Below are positions 1-11,900 of a DNA stretch of 64,000 bases, piece by piece (position 1 is the first letter of the stretch; each line of letters starts with the position of its first letter). The position numbers were made by a program, and so were the translations under genes. Source of the stretch: Artocarpus heterophyllus (Eukaryota; Streptophyta; Magnoliopsida; Rosales; Moraceae). The notes beneath the pieces are model-generated. The model was not told the DNA's origin. It saw nothing but the letters and a program-made list of their open reading frames with translations, and made no database searches. The stretch lies in contig CM046340.1 in the NCBI GenBank assembly GCA_025403435.1, positions 8,408,420 to 8,472,419 on the forward strand. The letters are read 5' to 3'.

Positions 1-766
1 ATTTCATTTCATCTTTTGTAGCAGCAGACATAATGCTTATGGAATGAAAGTCATTTTCTTTAAAAAAAATACTAATTATAATTCTCCCCCTCGATCTAGA
101 TTTTCTCTTACTTTAATTATTGTCGCTTTTTAAAATTTTTTGGAACCGTTTTCGTTTCTTTACTCTATTTTTTCATGTATTGTTGTTGTTGTTTTTTTTT
201 TTTTTTTTTTTTAGTGGAACCCTTTTTTGTTGCTCTTTTGGTAAGATGTTTGAGCTGCTGTTCTCGTATTCATGCTTGATGTTGGTTAAGATCGATTTGT
301 ATTTAGCTTGTAACTGCTTGTAGTAGTGGACGTTTTCCACACCAATATCGTTTTTGGTTTGTATTGTTGTTTTTTATTTCTTTTTAATTGTCACCATTTG
401 TTGTGCAATGACATTCCCTAACAGTTCCCTCATAATCTATAGTTCTAGTCGTTTGTGCTGACGGATTCACTTTTTTGATGCCTTGTTTGTAGTTAATGTC
501 GTTTATGTAGTATTGTCATTGTTATGTCGTTTTAGCTATTGTCGTTAGTTGTATAATGTCTTCTTTTCTTACGGTTCTCATTTTGCAGTTGCGGTCGTAC
601 GTCCAAATTATTTTGTATTCTTGTTGTTGTCGTTTTCCCAATTAATTTTTTCATTGTAGCTTGTCGGTTAGTGGTTTATGTTTTGTGTCGTTTTTCAGTT
701 AGCGTTTCATTATTACTGCAATTTTTTTTTTGTTGGAGAAATTGGATTGGGTAGTGTTTTTTATGG
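1..766. other. Gene-free T-rich DNA
   Basis: The stretch is strongly T-rich on this strand, with a homopolymer T run near 192-212. The short open frames here are products of that composition and show no recognisable domain. I see no gene, RNA or transposon boundary. Confidence 0.6.
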
Positions 767-1017
767 CTTTTTTTAAATAAACAATTATAACTTTTTAAAA
801 TTAAATAAATAATTATTTATTAATGATAAATTGAGTTGAACTAATAAATTTTTTGAGTTTATCAGTATTAAACTTGATAAACTCAAGTTTATCAGTTTAT
901 TAATAATAAACTGAGTTTAATTAATAAATTTAAAATATTAAATTCGATAAACTTAAATTTATTATTAATAAATGACTATTTATTTAATTTTAAAAAATTA
1001 TAATTGTTCATTTTAAA
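767..1017. repeat. Palindromic MITE-like element
   Basis: The left end (about 767-820) is repeated in inverted orientation at the right end (about 965-1017) over roughly 50 bases with few mismatches; both carry the core AACAATTATAA followed by TTTTAAAATTAAATAAATA. The interior holds further short palindromes such as GAGTTTATCA facing TGATAAACTC near 858-886. There is no coding capacity. The size of about 250 bp and the terminal inverted repeats fit a non-autonomous DNA transposon. I could not fix a target duplication. Confidence 0.6.
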
Positions 1018-1303
1018 AGTATTTTTTTAAAAAATCATTCACCTCTACATTCCTTTTTTTTTTTTTTGAGGAAAAAAGATTGGCCTAGAGCAGCCACCAT
1101 ACGTACCTCGCTCTGCCGATGGTGGTGTCGATGAGAATATTCTTTAATAACGACAACTGGTAGGGTATCAAGGTGTCCACGACTCCCAATAGATAACGGT
1201 GAAGGTCTCACTTCGGCTATTCTTATTATTTTTATTATTCTAGTTAATAATAGGATCAGTGCATTTCTTACATTTGTATTCATGCTTTCAGCTTCAAACA
1301 TTT

Positions 1304-1427
1304 AGGGTGCGTTTGGTATGAGTATTTAAGTAGAGTATTTGAATAAAGATTTAAATTTTTGTGAGAAAAAATATTGTAACAAAATGATTCGAACCGTGAT
1401 TTGAAAACCGAAACAAACACACTCTTA
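1304..1427. repeat. MITE copy A (GTTTGGT family)
   Basis: This is a short element with imperfect terminal inverted repeats: the left end reads AGGGTGCGTTTGG and the right end, reverse complemented, reads AAGAGTGTGTTTG. Its interior is nearly the same as the copy at 1568-1690, sharing GAGTATTTGAATAAAG followed by TTTAAATTTTTGTGA. It is non-coding. A degenerate relative lies in intron 4 of the hydrolase gene near 19894-20000. Confidence 0.6.
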
Positions 1428-1567
1428 AAGAGTTTGAGTTACGACGGTCCATGCTAAATTTGACAAGTTTATTAAAAGGCATAATTACACCCTTGTTATG
1501 ATAATGAGAATGGATTCTTGAATAATAAGAAAGAAAGATAAATCCACTCTAACTTCAATTGATATTA

Positions 1568-1690
1568 AGGGCCCGTTTGGTTCGAGTATTTGAGTAGAGT
1601 ATTTGAATAAAGATTTAAATTTTTGTGACAGAAAATACTGTAGCAAAATGATTCAAACCTTGATTTGAATATTCAACCAAATATACCCTA
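1568..1690. repeat. MITE copy B (GTTTGGT family)
   Basis: This is the second copy of the element at 1304-1427, in the same orientation, starting AGGGCCCGTTTGGTT and ending ATATACCCTA. The reverse complement of its end (TAGGGTATATTTGGTT) matches its own start imperfectly. Two close relatives within 400 bases show that the family is abundant in this genome. Confidence 0.6.
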
Positions 1691-3096
1691 AAATATCCCC
1701 AAGATACTGTACAAGGACTACCGTAAATCTGTTATGACAGCGAGATTGATCGACATCTCATTTCTCTTTAGAAGTTACTAGCCTCTGCTTGTCATACAAG
1801 TTACATATGCGCGGTCTTCATCTTGTTAATACTTGTTGAGGGTAATTTAGATGACTTGAAACTTAAATAAAGTTAGGGGAGAGCGGAGAGGAGCGTATGA
1901 TCATGGATTTTAACAAAGGTCTGCAATTAGGCAAGGACTGATCGGCCAAATTAGTGAAAACTAAAAAAAGTATACTAGAAATAAATAAACAAACAAAAAG
2001 GGTAAGGAGAATATGTAATAGAAGAAATAAGAAAGCACTCTCAATTGTACATTCACCACTCATAAGGTGGAGTTTTAATAATTTTTTAGGGAGATAGGGA
2101 TTTATTACTTTATAGATTTCTGTAATATATACCACATCGGTTGGATGGTGGGGGAGTAAGTTTCGTTAATTATGAAGGCGGTGATGGAGTTAGTTTCACT
2201 TTATTACAATACAAAGGAACTTTTACATTACTCCGCCCATGCAAAACTAAATTTATTATTTATTTGGTTAGGATAATTCTATTTACACCCTATCTATACA
2301 TATTTTACCTCACTTCTTAATAAATTTGGCTCTAGCAAATTTGAGATTGTCTTAGACATATGCATGCATAGGGTGAGATTGTTACAGTAGTATGATGTGA
2401 TATATTTCACAACGATAAAAGAATATTGTAAGAAAATGATTAAAAGTATAACCTATTAAAAACGCCGTCGTCAACATTTTTAGTGGATTTAGGTATTTTG
2501 AAAAAAATTAGATTATATAATTTCGTCATTTCAGATGTATTAATATGAATACAAATTTCCTTATAAATTAATCTAGGGGTGAACTCCTCTAATTTTAAAA
2601 ATTAAAAAATATAATGATAAAAAAGTAGAAACTAGTTATTGCAATCCATTGCCATCGCCCTCCCCTCACACCTAATCACCTGGGAGCTTAGCTCTGCTGT
2701 CCATTGTCTTCTTTTTTTCCGTTTTATTGTATTCTTCTTCTTTTTCTTTTTCTTTCTCCTATGAAAAAAAAAAAAAACTCAACTCTCTAGTTTAACATTT
2801 AAAAAACTAAAAATCATCTTCCCGACTGCCAACATTTTATAACTAGACGAAAGAATGACCTGTAATCTTTCAATATATATTCCTTTTGCAATATTGAAAT
2901 CATATGAGTTCATTGGAGTGTGAATCACTGGTGGACACTACTCTACTACCAACAACTTCTTGCTTATTGAAATCCTCTTCTCTAATCTCTTCCACATAAG
3001 CTGAATCTGAAATCTCACTTTCTTCCACATCTTCCACAACTATTTCACTCTCAATTTTCCCATCACACTTTTTAGGTTATTGTCCTAAATTTCTTT
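1691..3096. other. Intergenic AT-rich DNA
   Basis: No gene recognised. The stretch contains A and T runs (for example near 2764-2777) and no convincing frame. It ends exactly at the left target duplication TCTTT of the next LTR element. Confidence 0.5.
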
Positions 3097-6000
3097 TGTA
3101 ACGACCTGGCTTTTTAGCCATCACTTAACTTGCTTAAAACTTGATTAATAAACTTAATTTTACTTACTAGTAAAAAAATGTAAATTTTTTTAAACATACT
3201 TTTGTTATAACATAAATTGAAACAGATACAAAACTTGACTTCAAAATATTTTGTAAAATTTATTAAGTAAATATTTACTTTTGTAAAACGTTTTAAAACA
3301 TTTTCTTCAAGACTATGGAAAACTTCTGTTGTGGTATCCATAGCCTAACTCTCGCATCCATCTCACAGCAATATCGAGCTCTTTAATCAGTCATACTGGT
3401 CTCCTGTAATACTATCTACAACATGAAGGAACTTATAATGAGCTTTTGCTCACTAAGTTCAAACATATCTCATAAAACCTTAAAACATTATTCATAAAAC
3501 TTTTCTCTTTAAACCTTTCTTGTAAAACTTCTTCCTTGAAACATTTCTTGTAAATCATATATTATAAAACATTTCTCATAGAAACATTTTTTTGTAAAAT
3601 GTTTTTCGTAAACATTACTCATAAAAAAAATACTTCTTAAAAGGAACCTAAGCAATATCACAATGCATGATTTTATTTATGCTTAATTATGAATGTCTTA
3701 TCATTATGCTTAACTTACTGGAACCATGGACCAAAGTGTACATACCAAAAGTGTATGACCATTGAAGACCGAGACTGTAACATAACTTAACATGAATCTC
3801 TTTTTGGGTTGAGAGACTGATACAACACTTTCTTACCTTAAGGGTTAGATTACCGATTTTGTAATCTTGATAAACATTTAGTATGACATAACTTAATGTT
3901 TAAAATAATAAACATAACAACTGCAAATACATTACAAATCAAGACTTAATCTTTGAAACATTACACATAACAAATGCAAACATAACTCAAACATATTCAA
4001 AGCATTTGAAAATTATTTTCTTCATGTCATAGGTGAGGTTTAAGACTTACTTATTTGATGTTCTAGCATTCCCTCTTTATCTTTTTCCTTCTATTAGTCG
4101 GATTTTGTATCCTGTTCAAATGACACTCGACTATTAGCTAACTTTACCATTGACTATCTATCGGTTATGGAAATTTAAATGTTAATGTTCATTCTTAACC
4201 CTTTCGTCTTGCTAACTTTGGTTTATATCTCTATTACTCAACTTGAACATTCTTTAGTTAAATTTCACGTTCTAATTGCGGTTTCGTTACTTAATGTTAT
4301 GAAAAATTTTCCATCTGAAGACGTTGTTTTAATTTGGTGGGCTTTGGTCTATTTAGACTGTTTTTACAAAAAATTATTGTTTTTCCCTTGACAAGTTTTA
4401 GAAACCTTTCAAAACTAAACAAAAATTACATTTTCTTGCTACTTGTAACATTGCGAAAAAAACAACGGTTTTCTTTTTGTGAAAATTCTAGTTGTACAAA
4501 ACTTTATTGTTTTAAGCTGTAATGCGAAAATCTTGACGATTTTGCCTTAACGTGTTTTCTTTGTAAAATTCCTAAATTTTTTTGTGCTTTCAAAAACAAA
4601 ATTATTTGTTGCCCATAATTGTAATAAAAGCCATTTTTATAAAGTGAAAATTCTTGTTCCACACGGTTTTATGGTTTTGACCTGAAATACAAAGTCTTGA
4701 CATTTTTGCTCCCAAAACCAAAAATAACCGTTTTATACCAAAGCATCCAGTTTTTTGCAAGGATCAAAGATTACAAAAGCTCCTTGGTCAAACCCAAACA
4801 ATTTTAAAATGTTTTCCTCATTTTACCATTTTGAAATTTCATGATTAAATCTCGTAAAACCCATAACTTATAATCCATGTAGAATTTTCATAAACCGTCC
4901 GCAACTATTACTAGTTTTGGCAAGATCTACAACTTTTGTGTTTTAACTTTTCTCAAAATCATTCATCTTCAAAGAGTTTTTGGATGGGAAGGTTTCGATT
5001 GGAATTCAGGTAAACTGTCTTCATTGAAGTTGTCCATCTTGACGATTCCAATAAATCTCAGGTTTTGTCTGAAAATAATTTGACCTCTAAATTAATCAGA
5101 AACTCATGTATTTAAAAATTAGTTAAACTTTTTATTTTTGACAATGTTTAACAAACTTTCTCATTTCTGCCTAAAACCTTTATTTTTCAATCCTTCAATC
5201 TCATCATCATCAACATAACACTCAAACTAAACATACCATAACATTTTCTTTTCATGTCATGATCCAAAATTATTTTATCAAATAGCTAAAGTGTTTAAAC
5301 TTTGTGTTATGACAAAGTTTGTCATTTTTTTTTCTTTGAAGCTTAAAACCCTAGTTTTTATCTTTCCATCATCATCATCATCCTTATAATATACCATTTA
5401 ATCATGCTACATAGTACTTTTAAAAACATCAAACTTTTGAAGGGTATGGTTTAGAATTTACCAAGAGATTTCTCAAGCTCTTGCACTTCCTCTTTGATGC
5501 TTGAAATCTTAGTTAATGCTCCTTGTTATAAACTATAACTAACTCCATCAAAAACCCACTTGAAACTCATAGAAAAACACTAAAAACACATAGTATAAGT
5601 TTGGATTTTTACCTCCAAAGTTGCAAAACCTTGCTCATGAACATTTGAACTTGTTTCCTTGAATAATTTGGAGGCTTAAAATCATCAAAACTTTGAGAGA
5701 AAGTGGAGGAGGCAGGGGTGGATTTTGTATGGAGAAAATGGGCTTGTGTTTCGAATGTGTGCATGAAAAAATGATGGAGACAAGTTTTAATCTTTATCAC
5801 TTAAGTTCTTAATAGCAAAAATAGTTAGTATAGGGACCAAATTGCAATTAAAAGACTTGCTTCCATCCACTCATCACAACCAGCGAACTTGGAGGATATG
5901 TGGAGAAATTTCCATTCTTAGAGTGTCGTCTATGAGCCCTACTTTACATTTTACACAGTCTAAAATTACACTATATTGTATTTTTCTATATTTTCTATAC

Positions 6001-6370
6001 TGTTAGGATATTTTTAAATACAGTTTAAGAGGTTCTACAACCTTCTATACTTATTCATATCCTCCATATAACATATTTCCTATACTAATTTCAACTGTAT
6101 TTCTATATTAAAATTTATTACAATGCATTCTGCAACAATTAATTTTTCTAACTTATTTTCCTTGCTGATCAACTAATTCTCATCTTCATTTAATTCATAC
6201 TTTACTTAAGACTATAGCATGAGTTTTAATCTCAAAAATCCCATATTTACTTTTATGAAATTTATCATAAAAATCAAATTTAAACAATATTCATCGTAAC
6301 ACGTATTTTACTTAACTTAATTCTTAAATATTATATGTGTAATGAACTTGAGAATGTCTCGGGCATTACA
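3097..6370 (-). mobile_element. Solo-LTR-like element, reverse orientation
   Basis: The segment begins TGTAACGACC and ends GGGCATTACA, giving the TG...CA termini of an LTR, and is flanked on both sides by the same five bases, TCTTT (3092-3096 and 6371-6375). Its reverse complement matches, block by block, the elements at 30132-35437, 39327-42575 and 55995-59243. Shared blocks include the start TGTAA, the AATACAGT-rich early part, a segment ending with GGAGGTAA, the GAACTTA-TGAGC block near 3440-3465 and the terminal GGTCGTTACA. No gag, pol or second LTR is present, so a solo LTR is the simplest reading. Assignment to Ty3/gypsy is an inference from the long LTR and the TGTAACxxCCC start. A non-autonomous LARD-type element is the alternative. 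Confidence 0.75.
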
Positions 6371-7081
6371 TCTTTAACACGATTAGATTCAAGGAAAATC
6401 ATACACAGATGCACAATTATTTCTCAAACAAAAACAAGTTTAATACAGTGATTTTTGATTTAATTTTTTTTTCTTTCTTTTTTATGCTTTATTAGTTAGA
6501 GATCTGAACAATTACGTGCACACCTTAGAAGAAAGACATGTTATACTTTTCCAAGAAAATTTGATCTCAGATTCGTGGTCAGATCACGATCTCAAAATCA
6601 TTATTCTTCATCATGCTCAATATTGACGCCGAATCCATGCATGGATGCTGGAGAGATAGATTATTGAATTGTTGCTTCGATCAAACGATCCCTAAAGCAA
6701 GCGATTCTAGTTGCTAGAGGATGACAACGAGAAGAACGACTAAACACATGGATAGATTATTTGATCATTGCTTCGTTTTAAAGCATCAGCCTAATCATAG
6801 GGCGTGTTTACTTTACATCAAAAGAGAAATTAAGGAGTGACTCACCTTCTTTTTAAATAATATGTTTATTTATAAAATTAATAATAAGAGTTTTATAAGC
6901 CATACATAATATAGGAAGTGAGGAAAGGAAATACCAATCCTTCCATGTCTTTAGTATCGATCTTCTATCAAAAAGAATGAATACCATATTTTCTTATATG
7001 TCTAAATTTAAGTGCTATTATTTAATAGCTATGGGTTATGTAAAAAGGATATTTCAGTAATTATATTAAATAAGATCCTCA
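6371..7081. other. Intergenic DNA and copia insertion target
   Basis: No gene is seen. From about 6799 (GGGCGTGTTTACT) the sequence may be the left part of a small inverted-repeat element whose other end (AGTAAACACTTG, near 13914) lies beyond the copia insertion. The last five bases (CCTCA, 7077-7081) resemble CTTCA at 13898-13902, the probable target duplication with one mismatch. Confidence 0.45.
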
Positions 7082-7562
7082 TGTTCGAAAATAATTTTTC
7101 ATGTGGGCACACATATGTAATTAAATGTGTTATATAATGCTATCTTAAAGTAAAGCCTAAATTAAAGTGATATAATTAAGATAAAGTTAAAAGGCTTTAT
7201 TGGGTATTAAAAATAATGTATGGGTTATATTTGTTAATATTATATGTGTAGATACCAATTTGTAATTTCCAGATTTTATGATGGACGAAACTGGAAATAC
7301 ACTAAAATAACAAAAGTTATATATTTTGGTTAGGGTCCCCAATTCATACGTATCATTCATTCAGAAAATTTTCAGATATTCCTACTTCTCTGAAATCCCA
7401 TCTTCAGAAAAGAATTCAAGGAATACGTATTGAATTGGAAGGCAATAACCCATATCAATTCAAGATCATGAATTCAGGTACGCTTCCGCAATTTGGTATG
7501 ATTCTTCTCAATAGTTTGACATGAACGATCCTGTAGAAATTTTGGTTCAATCTGGTCTAACA
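7082..7562 (+). repeat. 5' LTR of the copia element
   Basis: It begins TGTTCGAAAATAA and ends GGTCTAACA, and matches 13418-13897 along its full length. It should hold the promoter and the transcript start; I could not place a TATA box with confidence. Near its end it carries ATGAATTCAG followed by GTACGC (7468-7483), a start codon ten bases before a good splice donor; the 3' LTR has the same sequence. Confidence 0.95.
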
Positions 7563-7564
7563 AG

Positions 7565-7577
7565 TGGCATTAGAGCC
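7565..7577 (+). other. Primer binding site
   Basis: TGGCATTAGAGCC begins two bases after the 5' LTR. It resembles the usual plant copia site TGGTATCAGAGC, complementary to the 3' end of initiator tRNA-Met, with two changes. Confidence 0.8.
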
Positions 7578-8133
7578 GTTTCATGTTGAATTATTGAGAA
7601 ATTTTTCCTCAAAAGTTTCAGTTGAATAAGGTTTATTTTATACGTTTGTTTAATATGGATTCATATTACTGTACGTATTGATGTGCATTGAGACTGCCGT
7701 TTATGCATTGAAAGGTTCCTGTTCATTATTTGAATTCAGTCCTATTTCGAGTAAAAGGCTGCGTTAATTGTTTAACAAAAAAAAAAAAGGAATCGATGAA
7801 ATCAGTGTTGCATATTCGGTGGAATTGTTTATGTGTGGGTTTAGTAACCCTTTGGTATGCCGCCGGGAAGGAAAATGAGCCACGACCCTCGGGCGGCGCC
7901 GGAAAGGAAGAAACGCGGCCTCTGGCCGCGACGGAGGAGTGGAAACGGCAGCCTAAAGCTGCTGTTCAGCCGGCGTTCTTTGTTTATAAAAAAAAAAAAA
8001 AAACGATGGCTGTTGTTTTTAGGTTTCGCCGGCTGCCCTCTGTTCTGCCGCCGGCGCCGGGGTCTTCAGAGCGCGAACATCAGGCCGCGCCGGCGAGACG
8101 AAGCAACTTTGGCGGTTGGCTCTGGCGTCGATA

Positions 8134-8257
8134 CCCAGGGGGGGTCGCGACCCCTGGGAGTGAAGACAGTTCTGGGCTTCGGCCCAGAACTTTACTGGTT
8201 GCACGGGCCAAATAGGCCCGTGACCAGTTGGACACCCAGGGCCTCAACCCCTGGGTG
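8134..8257 (+). other. Four consecutive hairpins in copia leader
   Basis: Four perfect or near-perfect stem-loops follow one another. (1) 8134-8158: CCCAGGGG pairs with CCCCTGGG. (2) 8168-8191: AGTTCTGGGC pairs with GCCCAGAACT around a TTCG tetraloop. (3) 8194-8228: ACTGGT plus CACGGGCC pairs with GGCCCGTG plus ACCAGT, with a two-base bulge. (4) 8233-8257: CACCCAGGG pairs with CCCTGGGTG. They lie in an unusually GC-rich island (about 7855-8260) of an otherwise AT-rich element. They may serve RNA dimerisation, packaging or translation; the role is unknown. Confidence 0.7.
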
Positions 8258-8363
8258 ACCCGGATTTAAAAAAAAAAAAAGGAGGTAGAGAACCGGGGGG
8301 GGGGGGCTGAATGTGGACCCGGGTTGGGTAAACCTGACCCGGTCCACAACCCAACCCGGCCCT

Positions 8364-8421
8364 TTGACCTTCCCCGGTCAACGGTCAACGTTGACTTTGA
8401 TAGTTGACCGACCAGTTGACT
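8364..8421 (+). promoter_or_regulatory. Cluster of six W-box cores
   Basis: TTGAC(C/T) occurs at 8364, 8391, 8404 and 8416 on the + strand, and its complement GGTCAA at 8376 and 8383, giving six cores in 58 bases. WRKY factors bind TTGAC(C/T) and several plant copia elements are stress-induced. Here the cluster lies downstream of the LTR, inside the leader, so a transcriptional role is uncertain. Confidence 0.45.
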
Positions 8422-8966
8422 TTTTTTAAAAAAAATTTTGGGGTCAATTTTGGATGCAACTTTAAAATTCAAATTGTGTTTTTAGATAATTAATATTGTC
8501 AAATTAATTAATTGAATCAATAAGCTGCCAAAGTAGCCTCTTTTGTGGATATTAATTAATTTGTGATATTAAGAAGGTTGTGTGAATTTAATTCATGCGA
8601 ATATTAATCGGCCCAAAGGAAGTTTAATATTTGGCAGAATTAAATTCATACCTGTGGTGATAAATATGTAACAATTATATGGTTATTTTTGGTATGTGAA
8701 TAATAAGTGGATCCAAAGATTAGCTTATTATTTGACATAATTTATTGTTAATATTTGATCACTGCACCAAGAACACCACTTACAAGTTAATATTTCTGTC
8801 TAAAGACTAAATATTAATGTTGTTACAGGTTTCTTGTGATGGGATATGTCATTGTTTGAATTTTATTGGTTGTTTTATGTGAATTCTTATGTGAATATGT
8901 GATTTTGTTCTTTGTTCAGCCACTGCATCATCTTCATCAATATCTGCTAATGTTAATTCCATTCCT

Positions 8967-11900
8967 ATGCTGAATGGGACTAACTTCAAGGAATGGAAAG
9001 AGAATGTATTGATCGTTCTCGGTTGCCTTGATCTGGACTTGGCCATAAGGGTTGAACGTCCCACTGTTACAGATTCTAGTTCCACTGAGGATAAAAGGGA
9101 ACTTGAAAGATGGGATCGTTCTAACAGAATGAGTCTAATGATCATTAAGAAAGGCATTCCAGAAGTCTTCAGGGGCACTGTACCTGATGAGGTCACTACT
9201 GCCAAGGGTTTCCTTGAGACTATAGAGAAATGCTTTGCAAAGAATGATAAGGCTGAAACAAGCACGCTTTTGGCGAGCTTGATTTCAATGAGGTACAAAG
9301 CAAAAGGAAACATAAGGGAGTACATTATAGAAATGTCTCATCTGGCTTCAAGATTAAAGACACTAGATCTGGAAATTTCTGAGGATCTTCTAGTGCATCT
9401 TGTCTTGATTTCTCTTCCTGCACAATTCAGCCAATTCAAGATCAGTTACAACTGCCAGAAAGAGAAATGGACTCTTAATGAGTTAATTTCTTATTGTGTG
9501 CAAGAGGAAGAAAGACTGAAGCAAGAGAAGACTGAAAGTGCTCACTTGGCTAGCACCTCTAAGGACAAAAAGAAGAAAAGAAAGAAAAGCAATGAAGCTG
9601 CTAAAGGTCCAGCACAGAAGAAACAAGATAAGGATAAAAATGATGGAAATGTTGCTTGTTTCTTTTGTGGTAAACCTGGACACATGAAGAAGGTCTGCAC
9701 CAAGTATCATGCTTGGCGTGCAAAGAAAGGTATGCTTCTCAATTTGGTTTGTTCTGAGGTTAATTTAACTTCAGTGCCAAGACACACTTGGTGGATTGAT
9801 TCAGGTGCCACTACTCATATAAGTGTGTCTATGCAGGGTTGCCTGAGCTACCGAAAGCCAATTGATGCTGAAAGATTCATCTATGTGGGAGATGGCAAAT
9901 CGGTAGAAGTTAAAGCTATAGGGCATTTTAGGTTACTATTAAGTATTGGTTATTATTTGGATTTGAAAGACACTTTTGTTGTACCGTCGTTTAGGCAGAA
10001 TTTAATTTCTATTTCTGCTTTGGACAAATTTGGATACTGTTGTTCATTTGGAAATAGTCAGTTTAGTCTTTCTTTAAATTCAAATGTTGTTGGTACCGGT
10101 TCTTTATCATTTCAAGATAACCTATATTTGCTTGATACAGTTGCTTCTTATAACGAAACCTTGCATGTTAATTCTCGTGGCATAAAACGTAAATTAACCA
10201 ATGAGAATTCTACTGTATTATGGCATAAGCGATTGGGACATATTTCAAGAAAAAGGATAGAAAGGCTTGTGTCAGATGGAATTCTTAATTCCCTTGATTT
10301 TACAAATTTTGATATCTGTGTTGATTGTATTAAAGGGAAACAGACAAACAAAAGGAGATTGGGTGCCAATAGAGCTACGGATGTCTTAGAATTGATACAT
10401 ACGGACATTTGTGGACCATTTCCTGTGGCTTCATGGAATGGTCAACAATATTTTGTATCGTTCATAGACGATTACTCCCGGTATGGCTACCTATATCTCA
10501 TACATGAGAAGTCACAGACTTTGGACGTGTTCAAGTCATATAAGGCTGAGGTTGAGCTTCAACTCAACAAAACAATTAAGGCCGTTAGATCTGATCGTGG
10601 TAGTGAATACTATGGCAGATATGACGAATCAGGTGAACAACGTCCAGGACCTTTTGCTAAATTCCTAGAGGAATGCGGGATAGTCCCTCAATATACCATG
10701 CCAGGTTCACCTAGCATGAATGGTGTAGCTGAGAGACGAAACCGGACACTTAAGGACATGGTGAGGAGTATGATTTGTCATTCCACCTTACCTGAATCCC
10801 TCTGGGGTGAAGCACTCAAGACTGCAGCTTACATTCTTAACAGAGTACCAACAAAAGCAGCAGCTAAAACACCTTATGAGCTTTGGACTGGCAAAAGGCC
10901 TAGTCTGAAGCATTTACATACTTGGGGCTGTCTAGCAGAAGCAAGGCCTTATAGGCCCAATGAAAAGAAATTGGACTCCAAGATAGTGAGCTGTTATTTC
11001 ATTGGATACTCTGAACGGTCAAGGGGTTACAAATTTTATGATCCCACTACTAAGGCTATTTTTGAGACAGGAATTGCAACATTCTTTGAGGATGTTGAGT
11101 TTGGGGGGAGAAATAAGGTTAGAGACTTTGTCTTTGAGGATGAATTTGATCCTGTTCCTTTTGTACAAGAGGGATTGGTTCCTATTCCTACAATTGCTTT
11201 TGATAATGTTCAGGCTTCTATCCCTGACGTTGATCAAATTGCATATCAAGAACAACCAGACATAGTCATTCAACCCCTTCAGGTACAAACTCAACAACCT
11301 CAAGAACAAGAACCTCAGGAACTTGTGTCATTAAGGAAATCCACTAGAGAAAGGAGAAGTGCTATTTCGGATGATTACATAGTATTTCTCCAAGAACATG
11401 AGGACAGTGTTGGATTGATGGATGATGATCCGATCAATGTCCGTCAAGCCATGCATAGTTCTAACTCTCAAAAGTGGATGGATGCCATGAAGGATGAGAT
11501 AAAGTCTATGAAGGACAATGACGTTTGGGATCTCGTTCCATTACCTGAAGGTGCGAAGCCCATTGGTTGTAAATGGATATTTAAAACCAAGAGGGATTCG
11601 AAGGGTGATGTAGAGAGATATAAGGCTCGTCTTGTTGCTAAGGGCTTTACTCAAAAGGAAGGCATTGATTATAAAGAGACTTTCTCTCCGGTTTCAACGA
11701 AAGACTCTTTTAGGACAATTATGGCACTTGTAGCGCATTTTGACCTTGAGCTACATCAGATGGATGTTAAGACAGCGTTTCTAAATGGTGACATTGATGA
11801 AACGATCTATATGGTGCAGCCAGAAAACTTTGAGTCGGGAGACCCAAAGAAGATGGTTTGCAAATTAAAGAAATCCATCTATGGGCTTAAGCAAGCTTCT

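Larger units (their letters stand above)
7468..8919 (+). other. Proposed mini-exon and intron of copia gag
   Basis: Seen: ATG at 7468, then seven more bases and a GT donor at 7478 (CAG/GTACGC). A pyrimidine-rich acceptor TTTGTTCAG ends at 8919. The one base left over after three codons joins the two bases at 8920-8921 to complete a codon that is in frame with the gag frame entered at 8922. Inferred: the mRNA for Gag-Pol is spliced, translation starts in the LTR, and about 15 Ser/Ala-rich residues precede the first internal Met at 8967. Unspliced RNA would keep the primer binding site and the structured leader. Without splicing, Met at 8967 is the first usable start in that frame. Not proven here. 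Confidence 0.5.

Noticed and set aside
1035..1301. Minus-strand 88-codon frame
   Set aside because: No recognisable domain; bounded by a homopolymer; no supporting context.
7730..8258. 161- and 133-codon frames in the copia leader
   Set aside because: They overlap each other in different frames through the GC-rich hairpin block and A runs and show no known domain; the longer one has no ATG at its left end. Better explained as structured leader RNA.
11019..11309. Minus-strand frames opposite the copia polyprotein
   Set aside because: They are shadows of the strong + strand coding frame.
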